A stretch of 64,000 nucleotides of DNA. It comes from Aliirhizobium wenxiniae. Its GTDB lineage: Bacteria > Pseudomonadota > Alphaproteobacteria > Rhizobiales > Rhizobiaceae. Location of the stretch: NCBI RefSeq assembly GCF_014201355.1, contig NZ_JACHEG010000010.1:1-64000 (forward strand). Reading direction: 5' to 3'. The position numbers and the translations under genes were made by a program. A model generated the notes under the pieces. It was not told the origin of the DNA. It ran no database searches and worked only from the letters and a program-made list of their open reading frames with translations. Positions 26,490 to 35,677 of the stretch are shown here, piece after piece; position 1 is the stretch's first letter, and each line of letters starts with the position of its first letter.

Positions 26490-27500
26490 TTGGCTAATCT
26501 AAAGCAACTTGCCCAATCACTGGGACTTTCGATCACGACCGTCTCGCGGGCGCTTGACGGTTATTCCGACGTATCGGCCGCCACCCGAAAGCGTGTGCAG
26601 GAAGCCGCCGACAGGGCCGGTTACCGCCCCAATGCTTCCGCCCGTCGTCTGCGCAAGCAGCGCGCCGAACTTGTTGCAGTAACGCTTCCAAGTGAACCCG
26701 GTCACATCGGCCCACTGCATTTCCTCGACATGCTGTCGGGCTGCGCAGAACATCTGGCCGGTGCCGGCCTTAACCTCGTGATTGCGCCAGTTCCCCACGG
26801 AGAGAGCGAACTCGACATGTGCCGCCGTTTCGTCGATGGCCGCAGGGTCGATGCCATGCTGCTCGTCCGCACGAAACGCCACGACGAGCGCGTCGAATTT
26901 TTCCAGTCGCGCGGCTTTCCCTTCGTCACCAATGGCCGCACGGAATCGGCGATCCAGCATCCCTTTATCGATGGCGACGGCTTTTCCGGCTTTCACGCGG
27001 CGACACTGCGGTTCCACAAGGCAGGCCATCGCCGCATCGCCCATGTCGGCGGCCCTCAGGCTTATTTTTTCGCTCATGTCCGGCGTCAGGGCTGGGAAAC
27101 AGCGATGCATGAATGCGGCCTTGCTGCCGATCTATATGTGGAACAGATGCCGACAGAACAGGGCGGCTACGAAGCCGCACTTTCCCTGCTTGGGCGGCAG
27201 GACCGACCAACCGCGATTGCCTGCGCCACCGATGAAATGGCTATCGGTGTGCTGCGCGCGCTGCGTGAGGTCGATGGCGGTCAAGGGGTCAGCGTCATCG
27301 GCCATGACGACCTGCCGATCGGCGCCTTTTCCAGCCCGGCACTTTCGACCATGCGCATGACCGGCGGCAATCTCGGCCGCAGCTTCGCCTCGCTCCTTCT
27401 GCGCACGATTGCCGGTGAGCCTGCCGAGGCGCTGCAGGAATTGCATGCGGTCGAATTCGTCGATCGTGACAGCCACCGCCTGCCGCCGATCTCGGCCTGA
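26490..27500 (+). CDS. LacI family transcriptional regulator of the glycosylglycerate operon
   Basis: 336 residues. The helix-turn-helix LKQLAQSLGLSITTVSRALDGY is at the N-terminus, hinge helix NASARRLRKQR near residue 50, and a periplasmic-binding-protein-like effector domain follows. The start is TTG, set by GGGAGGA with a 7-base spacer; no ATG gives a complete helix-turn-helix. It is the first gene of the operon running to 34463, separated by 42 bases from the solute-binding protein. Its inducer should be the imported glycoside or a product of it (inference). Confidence 0.93.
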   Translation: MANLKQLAQSLGLSITTVSRALDGYSDVSAATRKRVQEAADRAGYRPNASARRLRKQRAELVAVTLPSEPGHIGPLHFLDMLSGCAEHLAGAGLNLVIAPVPHGESELDMCRRFVDGRRVDAMLLVRTKRHDERVEFFQSRGFPFVTNGRTESAIQHPFIDGDGFSGFHAATLRFHKAGHRRIAHVGGPQAYFFAHVRRQGWETAMHECGLAADLYVEQMPTEQGGYEAALSLLGRQDRPTAIACATDEMAIGVLRALREVDGGQGVSVIGHDDLPIGAFSSPALSTMRMTGGNLGRSFASLLLRTIAGEPAEALQELHAVEFVDRDSHRLPPISA

Positions 27501-27542
27501 AGGCCGACCAAAATCAGACAAGAGAAAAACGGAGGAAAAGCA

Positions 27543-28820
27543 ATGAAACGTCTATTGTCCATCGCCATCCTGGCATCCACCGCAATCGGTTTCGCCGGCC
27601 AGGCGCAATCGCAAACAGTCTTCCTTTCCACCCAGCTTCGCCCGATCGAGGAAGCAACGGCGGTGCGCGAGGAACTGTTGAGCGGTCTCGAAAAGCCGGT
27701 CGACTACGTGGTTGAGGAGCCGCCGCAGTTCGCCGTGCGCATGGAAGCCGAGCGTCAGGCCGGCAAGCACACGATCAGCCTCGTCGGCGCCCTGCACGGC
27801 GAATTGTCGCCGCTTGCCGACAAGCAGATGCTCGAGCCGCTCGACGATCTGGCCAAGAAGCTGGCCGACGCAGGCATGCCGCAGTCGCTGATCGATCTCG
27901 GCAAGCTCGGCAAGGCCGAGCAGCAATATATCCCGTGGATGCAGGCAACCTACGTGATGGCCGCCACCAAGGATGCGCTGCAATATCTGCCTGAAGGCGC
28001 CGACATCAACACGCTTACCTATGATCAGCTGATCGAGTGGGGCAAGAAGATGAAGGAGGAAACCGGCGCGCCGCAGATTGGCTTTCCGGCCGGACCGAAA
28101 GGCCTGATGCCGCGTTATTTCCAGGGCTATTTCTACCCGTCCTTCACCGACGGTGTGGTCCGCACCTTCAAGAACGCCGATGCCGCTGCCGGCTGGGAGA
28201 AGCTGAAGGAACTGTGGACCGTCGTCAGCCCCAATTCGACCAATTACGATTTCATGCAGGAGCCGCTCGCTTCGGGTGAAGTCATGGTTGCCTGGGATCA
28301 CGTGGCCCGCCTGAAGAACGCCATTTCCGGCTCGCCGGACAATTACGTCGTCTTCCCGGCACCGGCCGGTCCGAAGGGCCGCGGTTACATGCCGGTCGTC
28401 GCCGGCCTTGCCATCCCGAAGGGCGCACCGGACGCGGCCAACGCCACCGCCGTCATCGAACACCTCGCCACTCAGGACGTGCAGCTGCAGACAGCTTCGC
28501 TGGTCGGCTTCTTCCCGACGCTGAACGTCCAGCTGCCGGAAGATCTCGATCCGGGTGTCGCCCTTCTTGCCGGTGCCGTCACCGCCACCCAGAGCGCGCC
28601 GGATGCGGTCATCTCGCTCCTGCCGGTCGGTCTCGGCGACAAGGGTGGTGAGTTCAACAAGGTCTATATGGACGCCTTCCAGCGGATCATCCTGCAGAAC
28701 GAACCGGTCGCCGACGTCCTGAAGGCGCAAGGTGAAACCATGGCGAAGCTGATAGCCGACACCAAGGCCCCCTGCTGGGCTCCCGACGCCAAAAGCGACG
28801 GCGCCTGCCCGGTGGAGTGA
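27543..28820 (+). CDS. carbohydrate ABC transporter solute-binding protein
   Basis: 425 residues with a Sec signal peptide (MKRLLSIAILASTAIGFAGQAQS). It has the length and mixed alpha/beta pattern of the family 1 extracellular sugar-binding proteins that feed MalFGK-type importers. GGAGG is just upstream of the ATG. It probably captures the substrate of the hydrolase encoded downstream, glucosylglycerate or mannosylglycerate. A 210-base gap with a RIME-like element separates it from the permeases, which may lower their expression relative to the binding protein. Confidence 0.9.
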   Translation: MKRLLSIAILASTAIGFAGQAQSQTVFLSTQLRPIEEATAVREELLSGLEKPVDYVVEEPPQFAVRMEAERQAGKHTISLVGALHGELSPLADKQMLEPLDDLAKKLADAGMPQSLIDLGKLGKAEQQYIPWMQATYVMAATKDALQYLPEGADINTLTYDQLIEWGKKMKEETGAPQIGFPAGPKGLMPRYFQGYFYPSFTDGVVRTFKNADAAAGWEKLKELWTVVSPNSTNYDFMQEPLASGEVMVAWDHVARLKNAISGSPDNYVVFPAPAGPKGRGYMPVVAGLAIPKGAPDAANATAVIEHLATQDVQLQTASLVGFFPTLNVQLPEDLDPGVALLAGAVTATQSAPDAVISLLPVGLGDKGGEFNKVYMDAFQRIILQNEPVADVLKAQGETMAKLIADTKAPCWAPDAKSDGACPVE

Positions 28821-28840
28821 GATTTTAGCGGTCAGTCGCA

Positions 28841-28985
28841 AAAGCCCCTCATCCGCCTGCCGGCACCTTCTCCCCGCGAGCGGGGAGAAGGGAGCAAGCC
28901 GCTCTTTCTCGGCTTCTCTCCAAGGTCGCTTATGCCACGTCCCTTCTCCCCGCCTGCGGGGAGAGGGCTAGGGTGAGGGGCTTTT
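28841..28985. repeat. RIME-like intergenic mosaic element
   Basis: The element is bounded by AAAGCCCCTCATCC and its near-complement GGGTGAGGGGCTTT. Inside are two hairpins of TTCTCCCCGC / GCGGGGAGA type (about 28868-28890 and 28941-28968). This matches the palindromic mosaic elements scattered between genes in Rhizobiaceae. It lies within the operon between the binding-protein and permease genes, where such hairpins often protect the upstream mRNA. Confidence 0.75.
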
Positions 28986-29031
28986 CCAGCCACCGCCCCC
29001 ACCACAGAAATCAAAAACCAAAGGGTAACCC

Positions 29032-29883
29032 ATGACCCAATCCAAACCCTGGATCCCCTACGCGCTGATCCTCCCTTCCGTCGTCTTCCTCGGTTTGCTG
29101 TTCGTCGTGCCGCTGGTGCAGACGCTGTGGCTCGCCGTTTCCGATAACGGCACACCGTCGCTCGCCAACATGACGACGATGGTGACCGACCTCCATTTCG
29201 GCCGCTCGGTGCTGAACACGTTTCTGCTGACGCTCGCTGTCGTCCCCGTCCAGATCGTCATGGCGCTGACCATGGGCTCGATGGTCGCAAAGATGAACGG
29301 TGGCCGCGAAACGATCCTGTGGATCTGGACCATTCCGCTCGGCATTTCCGATCTCGCTGCCGGCATGGTCTGGTTGTCGATCCTGCAGAATACCGGCTAT
29401 CTCAACTCCATCCTCTTCGGCCTCGGCATCATCGAGCGACAGACCGCCTGGCTCACCTACCAGACGCCGGTCGCTCTCTTCATCGGCATCGCCATTGCCG
29501 AAATCTGGCGCGGCACTGCGATCGTCATGATCATCATCGTCGCCGGTCTCAACCAGGTACCGAAGGAGTTCAAGGAAGCCGCCGAGATCTTTGGTGCCAG
29601 CCCCTGGACCCGCTTTACGCGCATCACCCTGCCGCTCATCCGCCCTGCCCTGCAATCGGCGCTGATCCTGCGCACCGTGCTCGCCTTCGAGGTCTTTGCG
29701 GTGGTCTACGCGCTCGGCGGGCGCAATTTCCCGGTCCTCGTCGGCGAGGCCTATAACTGGCAGAACCAGAACCAGAATTATGGCGTCGCAGCCGCCTATG
29801 CGGTGCTGATCATGGTCATCTCGCTCGCTGCCACCCTCGTCTATCTGAAGGCCGTCAAGGTCGATCCGGAGCGCCTGCCATGA
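29032..29883 (+). CDS. sugar ABC transporter permease (MalF type)
   Basis: 283 residues with six hydrophobic helices. The EAA loop for ATPase contact is seen as EAAEIFGASPWTRFTRITLPLIRPALQ. It should form the membrane channel with the next gene. It ends in an ATGA overlap with the second permease, so the two are translationally coupled. Confidence 0.93.
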   Translation: MTQSKPWIPYALILPSVVFLGLLFVVPLVQTLWLAVSDNGTPSLANMTTMVTDLHFGRSVLNTFLLTLAVVPVQIVMALTMGSMVAKMNGGRETILWIWTIPLGISDLAAGMVWLSILQNTGYLNSILFGLGIIERQTAWLTYQTPVALFIGIAIAEIWRGTAIVMIIIVAGLNQVPKEFKEAAEIFGASPWTRFTRITLPLIRPALQSALILRTVLAFEVFAVVYALGGRNFPVLVGEAYNWQNQNQNYGVAAAYAVLIMVISLAATLVYLKAVKVDPERLP

Positions 29884-30722
29884 GCAACAGCATGAACACA
29901 TCCGGTCCTGCCGGTTTCATCTCGGCCCGACGTCTTCTGTTCTGGAGCGGCATCGTCGCGCTCTGCGCCTGGGTTCTCGTCCCGATCTATCTGGTAGCAC
30001 TCGGTGCGCTGGGCGGACGTACCGGCGCCTATCAGTGGCCGAAGAATTTTCTGCCCACCAATATCTCGCTGCAGCCCTTCCTGCTGTTTTTGAAAACGGA
30101 AGGCGTCTTCCAGTCCTTCCTCAATTCGCTCGGTGCTGCAGGCATCACCGTGGCGCTGTCGATCGCGCTCGGCGCACCGGCGGGTTATGCGCTGGCCCGC
30201 TACAATTTCCGCGGCAAGGACAGTTACCGGCTTCTGGTGCTTCTCACCCGCGCCTTCCCGCTCGCCATCCTCGCCCTGCCGCTGACGGTCTCCTATATCC
30301 GGCTCGGCCTTTACGACACGGTCCTCGGCGTCGGCCTCATCCATACCGTGCTGGCGCTTCCCTTCGCGGCGCTGGTCACGCAAGGGATCTTTCTCGGCGT
30401 CCCCCGCGAGCTGGAAGAAGCTGCCTGGGTGTTCGGCTGCACCCGCATCCAGGCCTTTTTCAAGGTCGTCGCACCGCTTGCCCTGCCGGGTCTGGTGGCA
30501 ACAGCGGTCTTTGCCTTCGTCATCTCGTGGAATGAGGTTTTTGCAGCCTCGGTCCTTACCGTGCGGCATCGCACGCTGACCGCCTATCTGCTCACCGTGC
30601 TGTCGGAAAGTCCGATGCACTACCGCTTTGCCGGCGGCCTCATGCTCATCCTTCCCTCGGTTGTCTTCATCTTCGCAGTCAGGCGCTACCTGTTTGCGAT
30701 CTGGGGCGTCTCTTCAAAGTAA
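29880..30722 (+). CDS. sugar ABC transporter permease (MalG type)
   Basis: 280 residues, six helices, EAA loop LEEAAWVFGCTRIQAFFKVVAPLALPGL. Its start overlaps the stop of the first permease (ATGA). It completes the heterodimeric pore of the importer. Confidence 0.93.
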   Translation: MSNSMNTSGPAGFISARRLLFWSGIVALCAWVLVPIYLVALGALGGRTGAYQWPKNFLPTNISLQPFLLFLKTEGVFQSFLNSLGAAGITVALSIALGAPAGYALARYNFRGKDSYRLLVLLTRAFPLAILALPLTVSYIRLGLYDTVLGVGLIHTVLALPFAALVTQGIFLGVPRELEEAAWVFGCTRIQAFFKVVAPLALPGLVATAVFAFVISWNEVFAASVLTVRHRTLTAYLLTVLSESPMHYRFAGGLMLILPSVVFIFAVRRYLFAIWGVSSK

Positions 30723-30733
30723 CGGGTACATTC

Positions 30734-31786
30734 ATGGCCAACATTGTCATCGACAACATCAAGAAGAGTTTTGGTGCCTTCCAGGCGCTCAAAGGCGTCT
30801 CGCTGACGATCAATGACGGCGAGTTCGTCTCGCTGCTCGGACCGTCCGGATGCGGAAAGACCACGCTTCTGCGCATCATCGCCGGCCTGGAAACCTCGAC
30901 TTCGGGCGACGTCCGCATCGGCGAGAAATCCGTTATCGGCCTGCTGCCGAAGGATCGCGGCCTTGCCATGGTCTTCCAGAACTATGCCGTCTTCCCGCAT
31001 ATGACCGTCTACGAAAACGTCGCCTTCGGCCTCAGAATGCAGAAGGCAGATGATGCACGGGTGAAAAAACAGGTCGAAAAGGCCGCCGGCCTTTTGCATA
31101 TCGAACCCTATCTCGACCGTTATCCGAACAAGCTCTCCGGCGGCCAGCGCCAGCGTGTTGCGGTTGCCCGTGCGCTCGCAGTCGAACCCGGCGTGCTTTT
31201 GATGGACGAGCCACTCTCCAACCTCGATGCGCTGCTGCGTCTCGAAATGCGCACGGAACTGAAAACCGTGCTGCAGGAAGCCGGCACCACCACCATCTAC
31301 GTCACCCACGACCAGACGGAAGCCATGGGCCTGTCGGATCGCATCGCCGTCGTACATGACGGCCGTATCGAACAGGTCGGAACGCCGGTCGAGGTCTATA
31401 ACAACCCCGCCACCCGCTTCGTCGGCGGCTTCATCGGCAACCCGCCAATGAATTTCATCACCATGCCGGTGACGGGAGGCCAGGTGACGGCCGGCGCACA
31501 GCAGTTTGCAGTTCCCGCCCAAGGTGGCGATATCGTGCTTGGCCTGCGTGGCGAAACCGTCGAGCGGGCACCGACCGGACATGGACTGGACATGCACGTC
31601 CGCGTCGCTGAACCGATGGGCTCGCACCTGCTTCTGACCGGCAGCATTCTCGGCCAGCCGGCCCGCGTCATCCTTCCCGCCACCGAAACCGTCAAAAACG
31701 GCGAGACAGTCGGCCTCACGCTCGATCCCAGGCGCCTGACATGGCTGTCGCCCGAAAGCGGTGTTTCCTATCCGGCAGCTGCCTAA
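30734..31786 (+). CDS. sugar ABC transporter ATPase (UgpC/MalK type)
   Basis: 350 residues. Walker A GPSGCGKTT, signature LSGGQRQR, Walker B VLLMDEPLSNLD and the H-loop THDQTEA are all intact. The C-terminal 110 residues form the OB-like regulatory domain of carbohydrate importers (TOBE-type, GLRGETVERAP). It energises the two preceding permeases and lies 11 bases after them. Confidence 0.95.
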   Translation: MANIVIDNIKKSFGAFQALKGVSLTINDGEFVSLLGPSGCGKTTLLRIIAGLETSTSGDVRIGEKSVIGLLPKDRGLAMVFQNYAVFPHMTVYENVAFGLRMQKADDARVKKQVEKAAGLLHIEPYLDRYPNKLSGGQRQRVAVARALAVEPGVLLMDEPLSNLDALLRLEMRTELKTVLQEAGTTTIYVTHDQTEAMGLSDRIAVVHDGRIEQVGTPVEVYNNPATRFVGGFIGNPPMNFITMPVTGGQVTAGAQQFAVPAQGGDIVLGLRGETVERAPTGHGLDMHVRVAEPMGSHLLLTGSILGQPARVILPATETVKNGETVGLTLDPRRLTWLSPESGVSYPAAA

Positions 31787-31806
31787 TATTTTTGGAGTTT
31801 TCGACA

Positions 31807-33075
31807 ATGACCAAACATTTCGACGAGGCCTATCGCATCCTCGCGGCCAACGATCGCGGCGGTTATACCGTGCCGACCGATCGGCTTTATCCGTTCCAGT
31901 GGAACTGGGATTCCGCCTTCGTCGCCATGGGTTTCGCCACATTCGACATCGACCGCGCCTATCGCGAACTGGAGCGGCTGACCGAAGGCCAGTGGGCCGA
32001 TGGCATGATCCCGCATATCGTCTTTCACCAGCCGAGCGACACCTACTTTCCCGGTCCCGACGTCTGGCGCACAAGCCACACGATCCCGACCTCCGGCATC
32101 ACCCAGCCGCCGGTCTTCGGCATTGCGCTGCGCGCCGTCCACGAAGCTGCCGAAAAGGCCGGAACTGAAGACGCGAAGGCCCGCACCCTCGCCCTCTTCC
32201 AGGCCGGCCTGAAATGGCATCGCTGGTGGTACAAGGCCCGCGATCCGGAAGGCACCGGCCTCGTCGCCCTGCTGCATCCGTGGGAAAGCGGCAGCGACAA
32301 CTCTCCCGCCTGGGATATCGCCCTTGCCCGCGTCCCCACCACGACCGACACAGCCGTGGTGCGCAAGGATACCGGCCACGTCGATGCCGCCATGCGCCCG
32401 CGTGACGAGGACTACCGCCGCTTCATCCATCTGGTCGATACCTATGCTGCCTGTGGCTGGGTCCCGGCAGAACAGTGGGGAAAGGCGCCGTTCAAGGTCG
32501 CCGAGATCCAGACCACAGGAATCCTGCTCAAAGCCGGGGAAGATCTCGAACATCTCGCGAATTCACTGGGCCTTGAGGCTGAGGCGCTGGAACTCGCAAA
32601 CTATAATGATCTGACCCGCAAGGCGCTTCTAGCCCAGTGGCGCCCTGCATTTTCCCGCTTTGTTTCGCGCGACCTGATCTCCGGCGAAGATATCGAGGCA
32701 CCGACACAGGCCGGCTTCATACCGTTGCTCAGTCTTGATGTCGACGCAGACATTGTCGATGCCGCCGTGGCAGAAATGAAGCTTTGGTCGAACGGCATGA
32801 AGGTTGGCTTTCCGACAACCAAGCCTTTCGTCGGAAGTTTTGAACCCAAGCGTTACTGGCGCGGCCCGTCCTGGGCAATCATCAACTGGTTGCTGATCGA
32901 CGGGTTGGCGCGCAATGGAATGAACGACATGGCTGCCGCTCTGCGTTCAAACACCGTCGGCGCCATCGAAGCGGAGGGCTTCGCCGAGTATTTCGATCCG
33001 ATCACTGGTGAGGGGTGTGGTGGCCTTGGCTTTTCCTGGACTGCCGCTGCCTATCTGTGCCTTGCAGGACAGTAG
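31807..33075 (+). CDS. GH63-like glucosyl-/mannosylglycerate hydrolase
   Basis: 422 residues, cytoplasmic (no signal peptide). The pattern is that of compact bacterial GH63 glycosidases: QWNWDSAF near residue 31-38, HPWESGSDNSPAWD, a motif characteristic of mannosylglycerate and glucosylglycerate hydrolases, YWRGPSWAIINW and GLGFSWTAA. These enzymes split 2-O-glycosyl-D-glycerate into hexose and glycerate. A start at 31807 with GGAG nine bases upstream is chosen; the frame extends further upstream only by overlapping the ATPase. The next gene encodes a glycerate kinase, strongly supporting this substrate class. A trehalase-like activity is the alternative. Confidence 0.8.
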   Translation: MTKHFDEAYRILAANDRGGYTVPTDRLYPFQWNWDSAFVAMGFATFDIDRAYRELERLTEGQWADGMIPHIVFHQPSDTYFPGPDVWRTSHTIPTSGITQPPVFGIALRAVHEAAEKAGTEDAKARTLALFQAGLKWHRWWYKARDPEGTGLVALLHPWESGSDNSPAWDIALARVPTTTDTAVVRKDTGHVDAAMRPRDEDYRRFIHLVDTYAACGWVPAEQWGKAPFKVAEIQTTGILLKAGEDLEHLANSLGLEAEALELANYNDLTRKALLAQWRPAFSRFVSRDLISGEDIEAPTQAGFIPLLSLDVDADIVDAAVAEMKLWSNGMKVGFPTTKPFVGSFEPKRYWRGPSWAIINWLLIDGLARNGMNDMAAALRSNTVGAIEAEGFAEYFDPITGEGCGGLGFSWTAAAYLCLAGQ

Positions 33076-33194
33076 CGCCCCGAACCTTCGCTGAACAATT
33101 TGGTGGGTTCGATGAGATCGACGATAGATGCGTAATAGGCCCACCAGTCCCTTTAACGGGTCAACGGCTCGGAAAAATGAGAGGACACCAAACC

Positions 33195-34463
33195 ATGTCG
33201 TGGGATGATCGGACCGTGAGAGCTTTGTTGCACCGCATGTTCGACGCCGCAGTGGAAAGCGCCGCGCCGGCTGCGGCCGTGTTGCGTAACCTGCCACCAA
33301 AGCCGGCTGGTAGATGCATCGTTATTGGTGCCGGTAAGGCATCGGCCGCGATGGCCGCAGCACTCGATGCCGCATGGCCGGACATCAACGTGTCAGGCGT
33401 GGTCGTAACACGTTACGGACACGCTGTTCCGGCAGGCCGCATCCGCATCATCGAGGCATCGCATCCAGTACCAGACGAGATGAGCCTAGAAGCTGGCCGC
33501 CTCATATTACGTGCGGTCCAGGGTTTAGCAAAAGAAGATATGGTGATATCCATGATCTCGGGTGGCGGCTCAGCCCTACTCGTGGCACCGTCAGGAGACA
33601 TGACTCTGGCTGACAAACAAGCGGTGAACGAGGCATTGCTTAACAGCGGCGCAACCATCCGCGAGATGAACGCCGTACGTAAACAATTGTCGCTGGTAAA
33701 GGGCGGACGGCTGGCGATGGCGGCAAAACCGGCAAAGGTCGTGACGCTGGTGATATCCGATGTACCAGGTGACAACCCCTCCGACATCGCATCAGGTCCC
33801 ACCGTCGCCGACGATTCAACCATCGAGATCGTCCGTGAAATACTACAGCGCCGACGTATTCTACTGCCGGCACGCGCACTGGCGGCGCTCGATATGGATC
33901 TTGAAACACCGAAGTGCGGGGATCTGCCCACCGATGTCAAAATCATCGCAGCGCCGTCGCTAGCCTTGGCCGCCGCCGCGCGTGTGGCGACGGATAGCGG
34001 TGTCAAACCCCTGATCCTGGGCGATGCCATAGAAGGTGAAGCACGTGAAATGGGGACTGTCATGGCTGGTATTGCACTCTCCGCTCGAACCAAGCGTGAG
34101 CCTGTGGATGGACCCGCGGTTATCCTATCGGGGGGCGAGGGAACAGTGTCGATCGGGACTGTCAAACCTGGGCGCGGGGGACGTAACACTGAATTCCTGC
34201 TCAGCATCGCCGTAGCACTCGCAGGCACTGACGGTATTTGGGCGATTGCAGGCGACACCGATGGCATAGATGGCACGGAAGACGCCGCTGGCGCAATCGT
34301 GTCTCCGGATACCTTGAGCAAATCAATGCAGGCGGGCCTAGATGCGAAAGGACTTCTGGCTTCGCATGATAGCTACTCGTTCTTCGAGAAGATTGGCGAT
34401 CTGGTGAAGACAGGCCCTACACTGACCAATGTCAATGACTTTCGGGCTATCTTCGTTTCGTGA
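33195..34463 (+). CDS. glycerate 2-kinase, MOFRL type
   Basis: 422 residues. The N-terminal domain has GAGKASAAMAAALD and SGGGSALLVAPS, the DUF4147 signature of GckA/TtuD-type kinases. The C-terminal MOFRL domain contains GGEGTVSI, GRGGRNTEFLLSIA and GDTDGIDGTEDAAGA. The enzyme phosphorylates D-glycerate to 2-phosphoglycerate in the cytoplasm. The start at 33195 is preceded by GAGAGGA; an in-frame ATG at 33177 is possible. It lies 119 bases after the hydrolase, whose second product is glycerate, so the two steps form a pathway. Confidence 0.92.
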   Translation: MSWDDRTVRALLHRMFDAAVESAAPAAAVLRNLPPKPAGRCIVIGAGKASAAMAAALDAAWPDINVSGVVVTRYGHAVPAGRIRIIEASHPVPDEMSLEAGRLILRAVQGLAKEDMVISMISGGGSALLVAPSGDMTLADKQAVNEALLNSGATIREMNAVRKQLSLVKGGRLAMAAKPAKVVTLVISDVPGDNPSDIASGPTVADDSTIEIVREILQRRRILLPARALAALDMDLETPKCGDLPTDVKIIAAPSLALAAAARVATDSGVKPLILGDAIEGEAREMGTVMAGIALSARTKREPVDGPAVILSGGEGTVSIGTVKPGRGGRNTEFLLSIAVALAGTDGIWAIAGDTDGIDGTEDAAGAIVSPDTLSKSMQAGLDAKGLLASHDSYSFFEKIGDLVKTGPTLTNVNDFRAIFVS

Positions 34464-34770
34464 AATTTTCCGATGGTCGCGCCGCAGACAAGCCAACCAC
34501 GAACATTCAGTCGCATTGCTGCTACCCACAATCGGGTAGTGTTCCTCAAGGCATGCGCATGCCCAGCGAAGCTCACGCCTTGATGGGATACAGATCGAAA
34601 ACCCACCATAATCCCTACTTTCTCGGCATATTGTATTCAACAAAATCACCTGCGTGCAGGTTTAGTGCAATTGCGGCATTGCCCTCTGCGGCCTGGAGAA
34701 AACACTGGCGTTGAAATGATATCGCAACCCAAAACCGCGTATGAAGCTTGCAGCAGCTTAGCCGCAGTCG
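34464..34770. other. gap between glycerate kinase and GntR gene
   Basis: 307 bases with no supported gene. It holds a weak hairpin CTACCC/GGGTAG (34522-34539) and a 14-bp perfect palindrome GGCATGCGCATGCC (34550-34563). The two flanking genes converge here, so either could serve in termination, though no T tract is present. Confidence 0.4.
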
Positions 34771-35439
34771 CTAACCAAAATACCAGCGAACAAAACGGTC
34801 TTTTACCCCGTCGACATGTGCTTCCATCGCCGCGCGTGCACGAGGCGCATCGCCGGCGGCAATGGCCTCCAGAACGGCTATATGCTCGGCCGCCTGATGT
34901 TCAAAACTCTTTTCCATCCGCACGACATGGCACATGCGCGCCCGCTGGCGAATGTTCTGGACATATTGTTTCAGGACCGGTCGGCCACTGGCCTCTGCAA
35001 CGAACTCATGGAACTCGTCGTCGTATTTCCAGAACGGCTCCAGCTCCATTTTGGGATGGGCCACAACTTCCCGGCTCTTCTGAAGAATGGCATCAACACT
35101 TGCAGGCACATGGCGCTGCGCCGCCTGTGCTGCGGCCTCGCCTTCCAGCATTCGCCGAATAATCAGGATGTCCATCAGTTCCTCGATCGCCACTTGCTTG
35201 ATCACGATCGTGCCATTGGACAGGCGTTCGACCAAACCCTCCCCCACAAGGCGATTGATCGCAGCCCGCATCGGCGTCCTCGACGCGTTTAACTGATCCG
35301 CCAGAGCCCTCTCGGTAAACACTTCGCCGGGCTTCAGCTCCTGCGCAAGGATGAGGCTGCGGACATATTGGTAGGCCTGTTCCGTCAAGCTGACGGACTT
35401 TTTGCCTGCGGTCCTGACGATTTCTGTGGCCTCGGCCAT
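34771..35439 (-). CDS. GntR family (FCD) transcriptional regulator
   Basis: 222 residues from the ATG at 35439, which has GGGAGA upstream. The winged helix (ALADQLNASRTPMRAAINRLVGEGLV) is N-terminal and an all-helical FCD effector domain follows (metal-binding His/Asp pattern in DDEFHEFVAEASG and EHIAVLEAIAAGD). It is divergent from the ureide operon, and overlapping palindromes in the shared intergenic region mark it as the probable regulator. Confidence 0.92.
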   Translation of the reverse strand: MAEATEIVRTAGKKSVSLTEQAYQYVRSLILAQELKPGEVFTERALADQLNASRTPMRAAINRLVGEGLVERLSNGTIVIKQVAIEELMDILIIRRMLEGEAAAQAAQRHVPASVDAILQKSREVVAHPKMELEPFWKYDDEFHEFVAEASGRPVLKQYVQNIRQRARMCHVVRMEKSFEHQAAEHIAVLEAIAAGDAPRARAAMEAHVDGVKDRFVRWYFG

Positions 35440-35613
35440 GTATGTCTCCCAACTGATCGCGTGTGCGGTCAAGCACTCCACAACTATCCTCGTTACTGCA
35501 GGCGCCCGGCGAACTCCAGCCGATTGACCGGCACCGCACCCTTTCCCAACAATTTATGCTGCAACGCAATGAAACTCTTTACATCGGATTTTTTCTCGAT
35601 AAAAATCCCAAAT

Positions 35614-35637
35614 GTATCCACCTGGGATACCACAGGT
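35614..35637. promoter_or_regulatory. candidate GntR operator
   Basis: Two dyads overlap: GTATCC (35614-35619) with GGATAC (35625-35630), perfect 6-bp arms with a 5-base spacer; and ACCTG (35620-35624) with CAGGT (35633-35637) inside an 18-bp imperfect palindrome. They lie 41-64 bases before the allA start, in the divergent region shared with the GntR gene. Confidence 0.5.
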
Positions 35638-35677
35638 ATTCAGACCTAGTAAAGCACACCACAGACGGAGTTCCCTT

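Noticed and set aside
27552-28841. 429-residue minus-strand frame opposite the sugar-binding protein
   Set aside because: Antisense shadow; the plus strand has the signal peptide, ribosome site and operon context.
30686-32074. 462-residue minus-strand frame opposite the ABC ATPase gene
   Set aside because: Antisense shadow of conserved Walker-motif coding sequence.
34550-34563. GGCATGCGCATGCC palindrome as an operator
   Set aside because: It lies between convergent gene ends, where no promoter is expected, and no second copy was seen.
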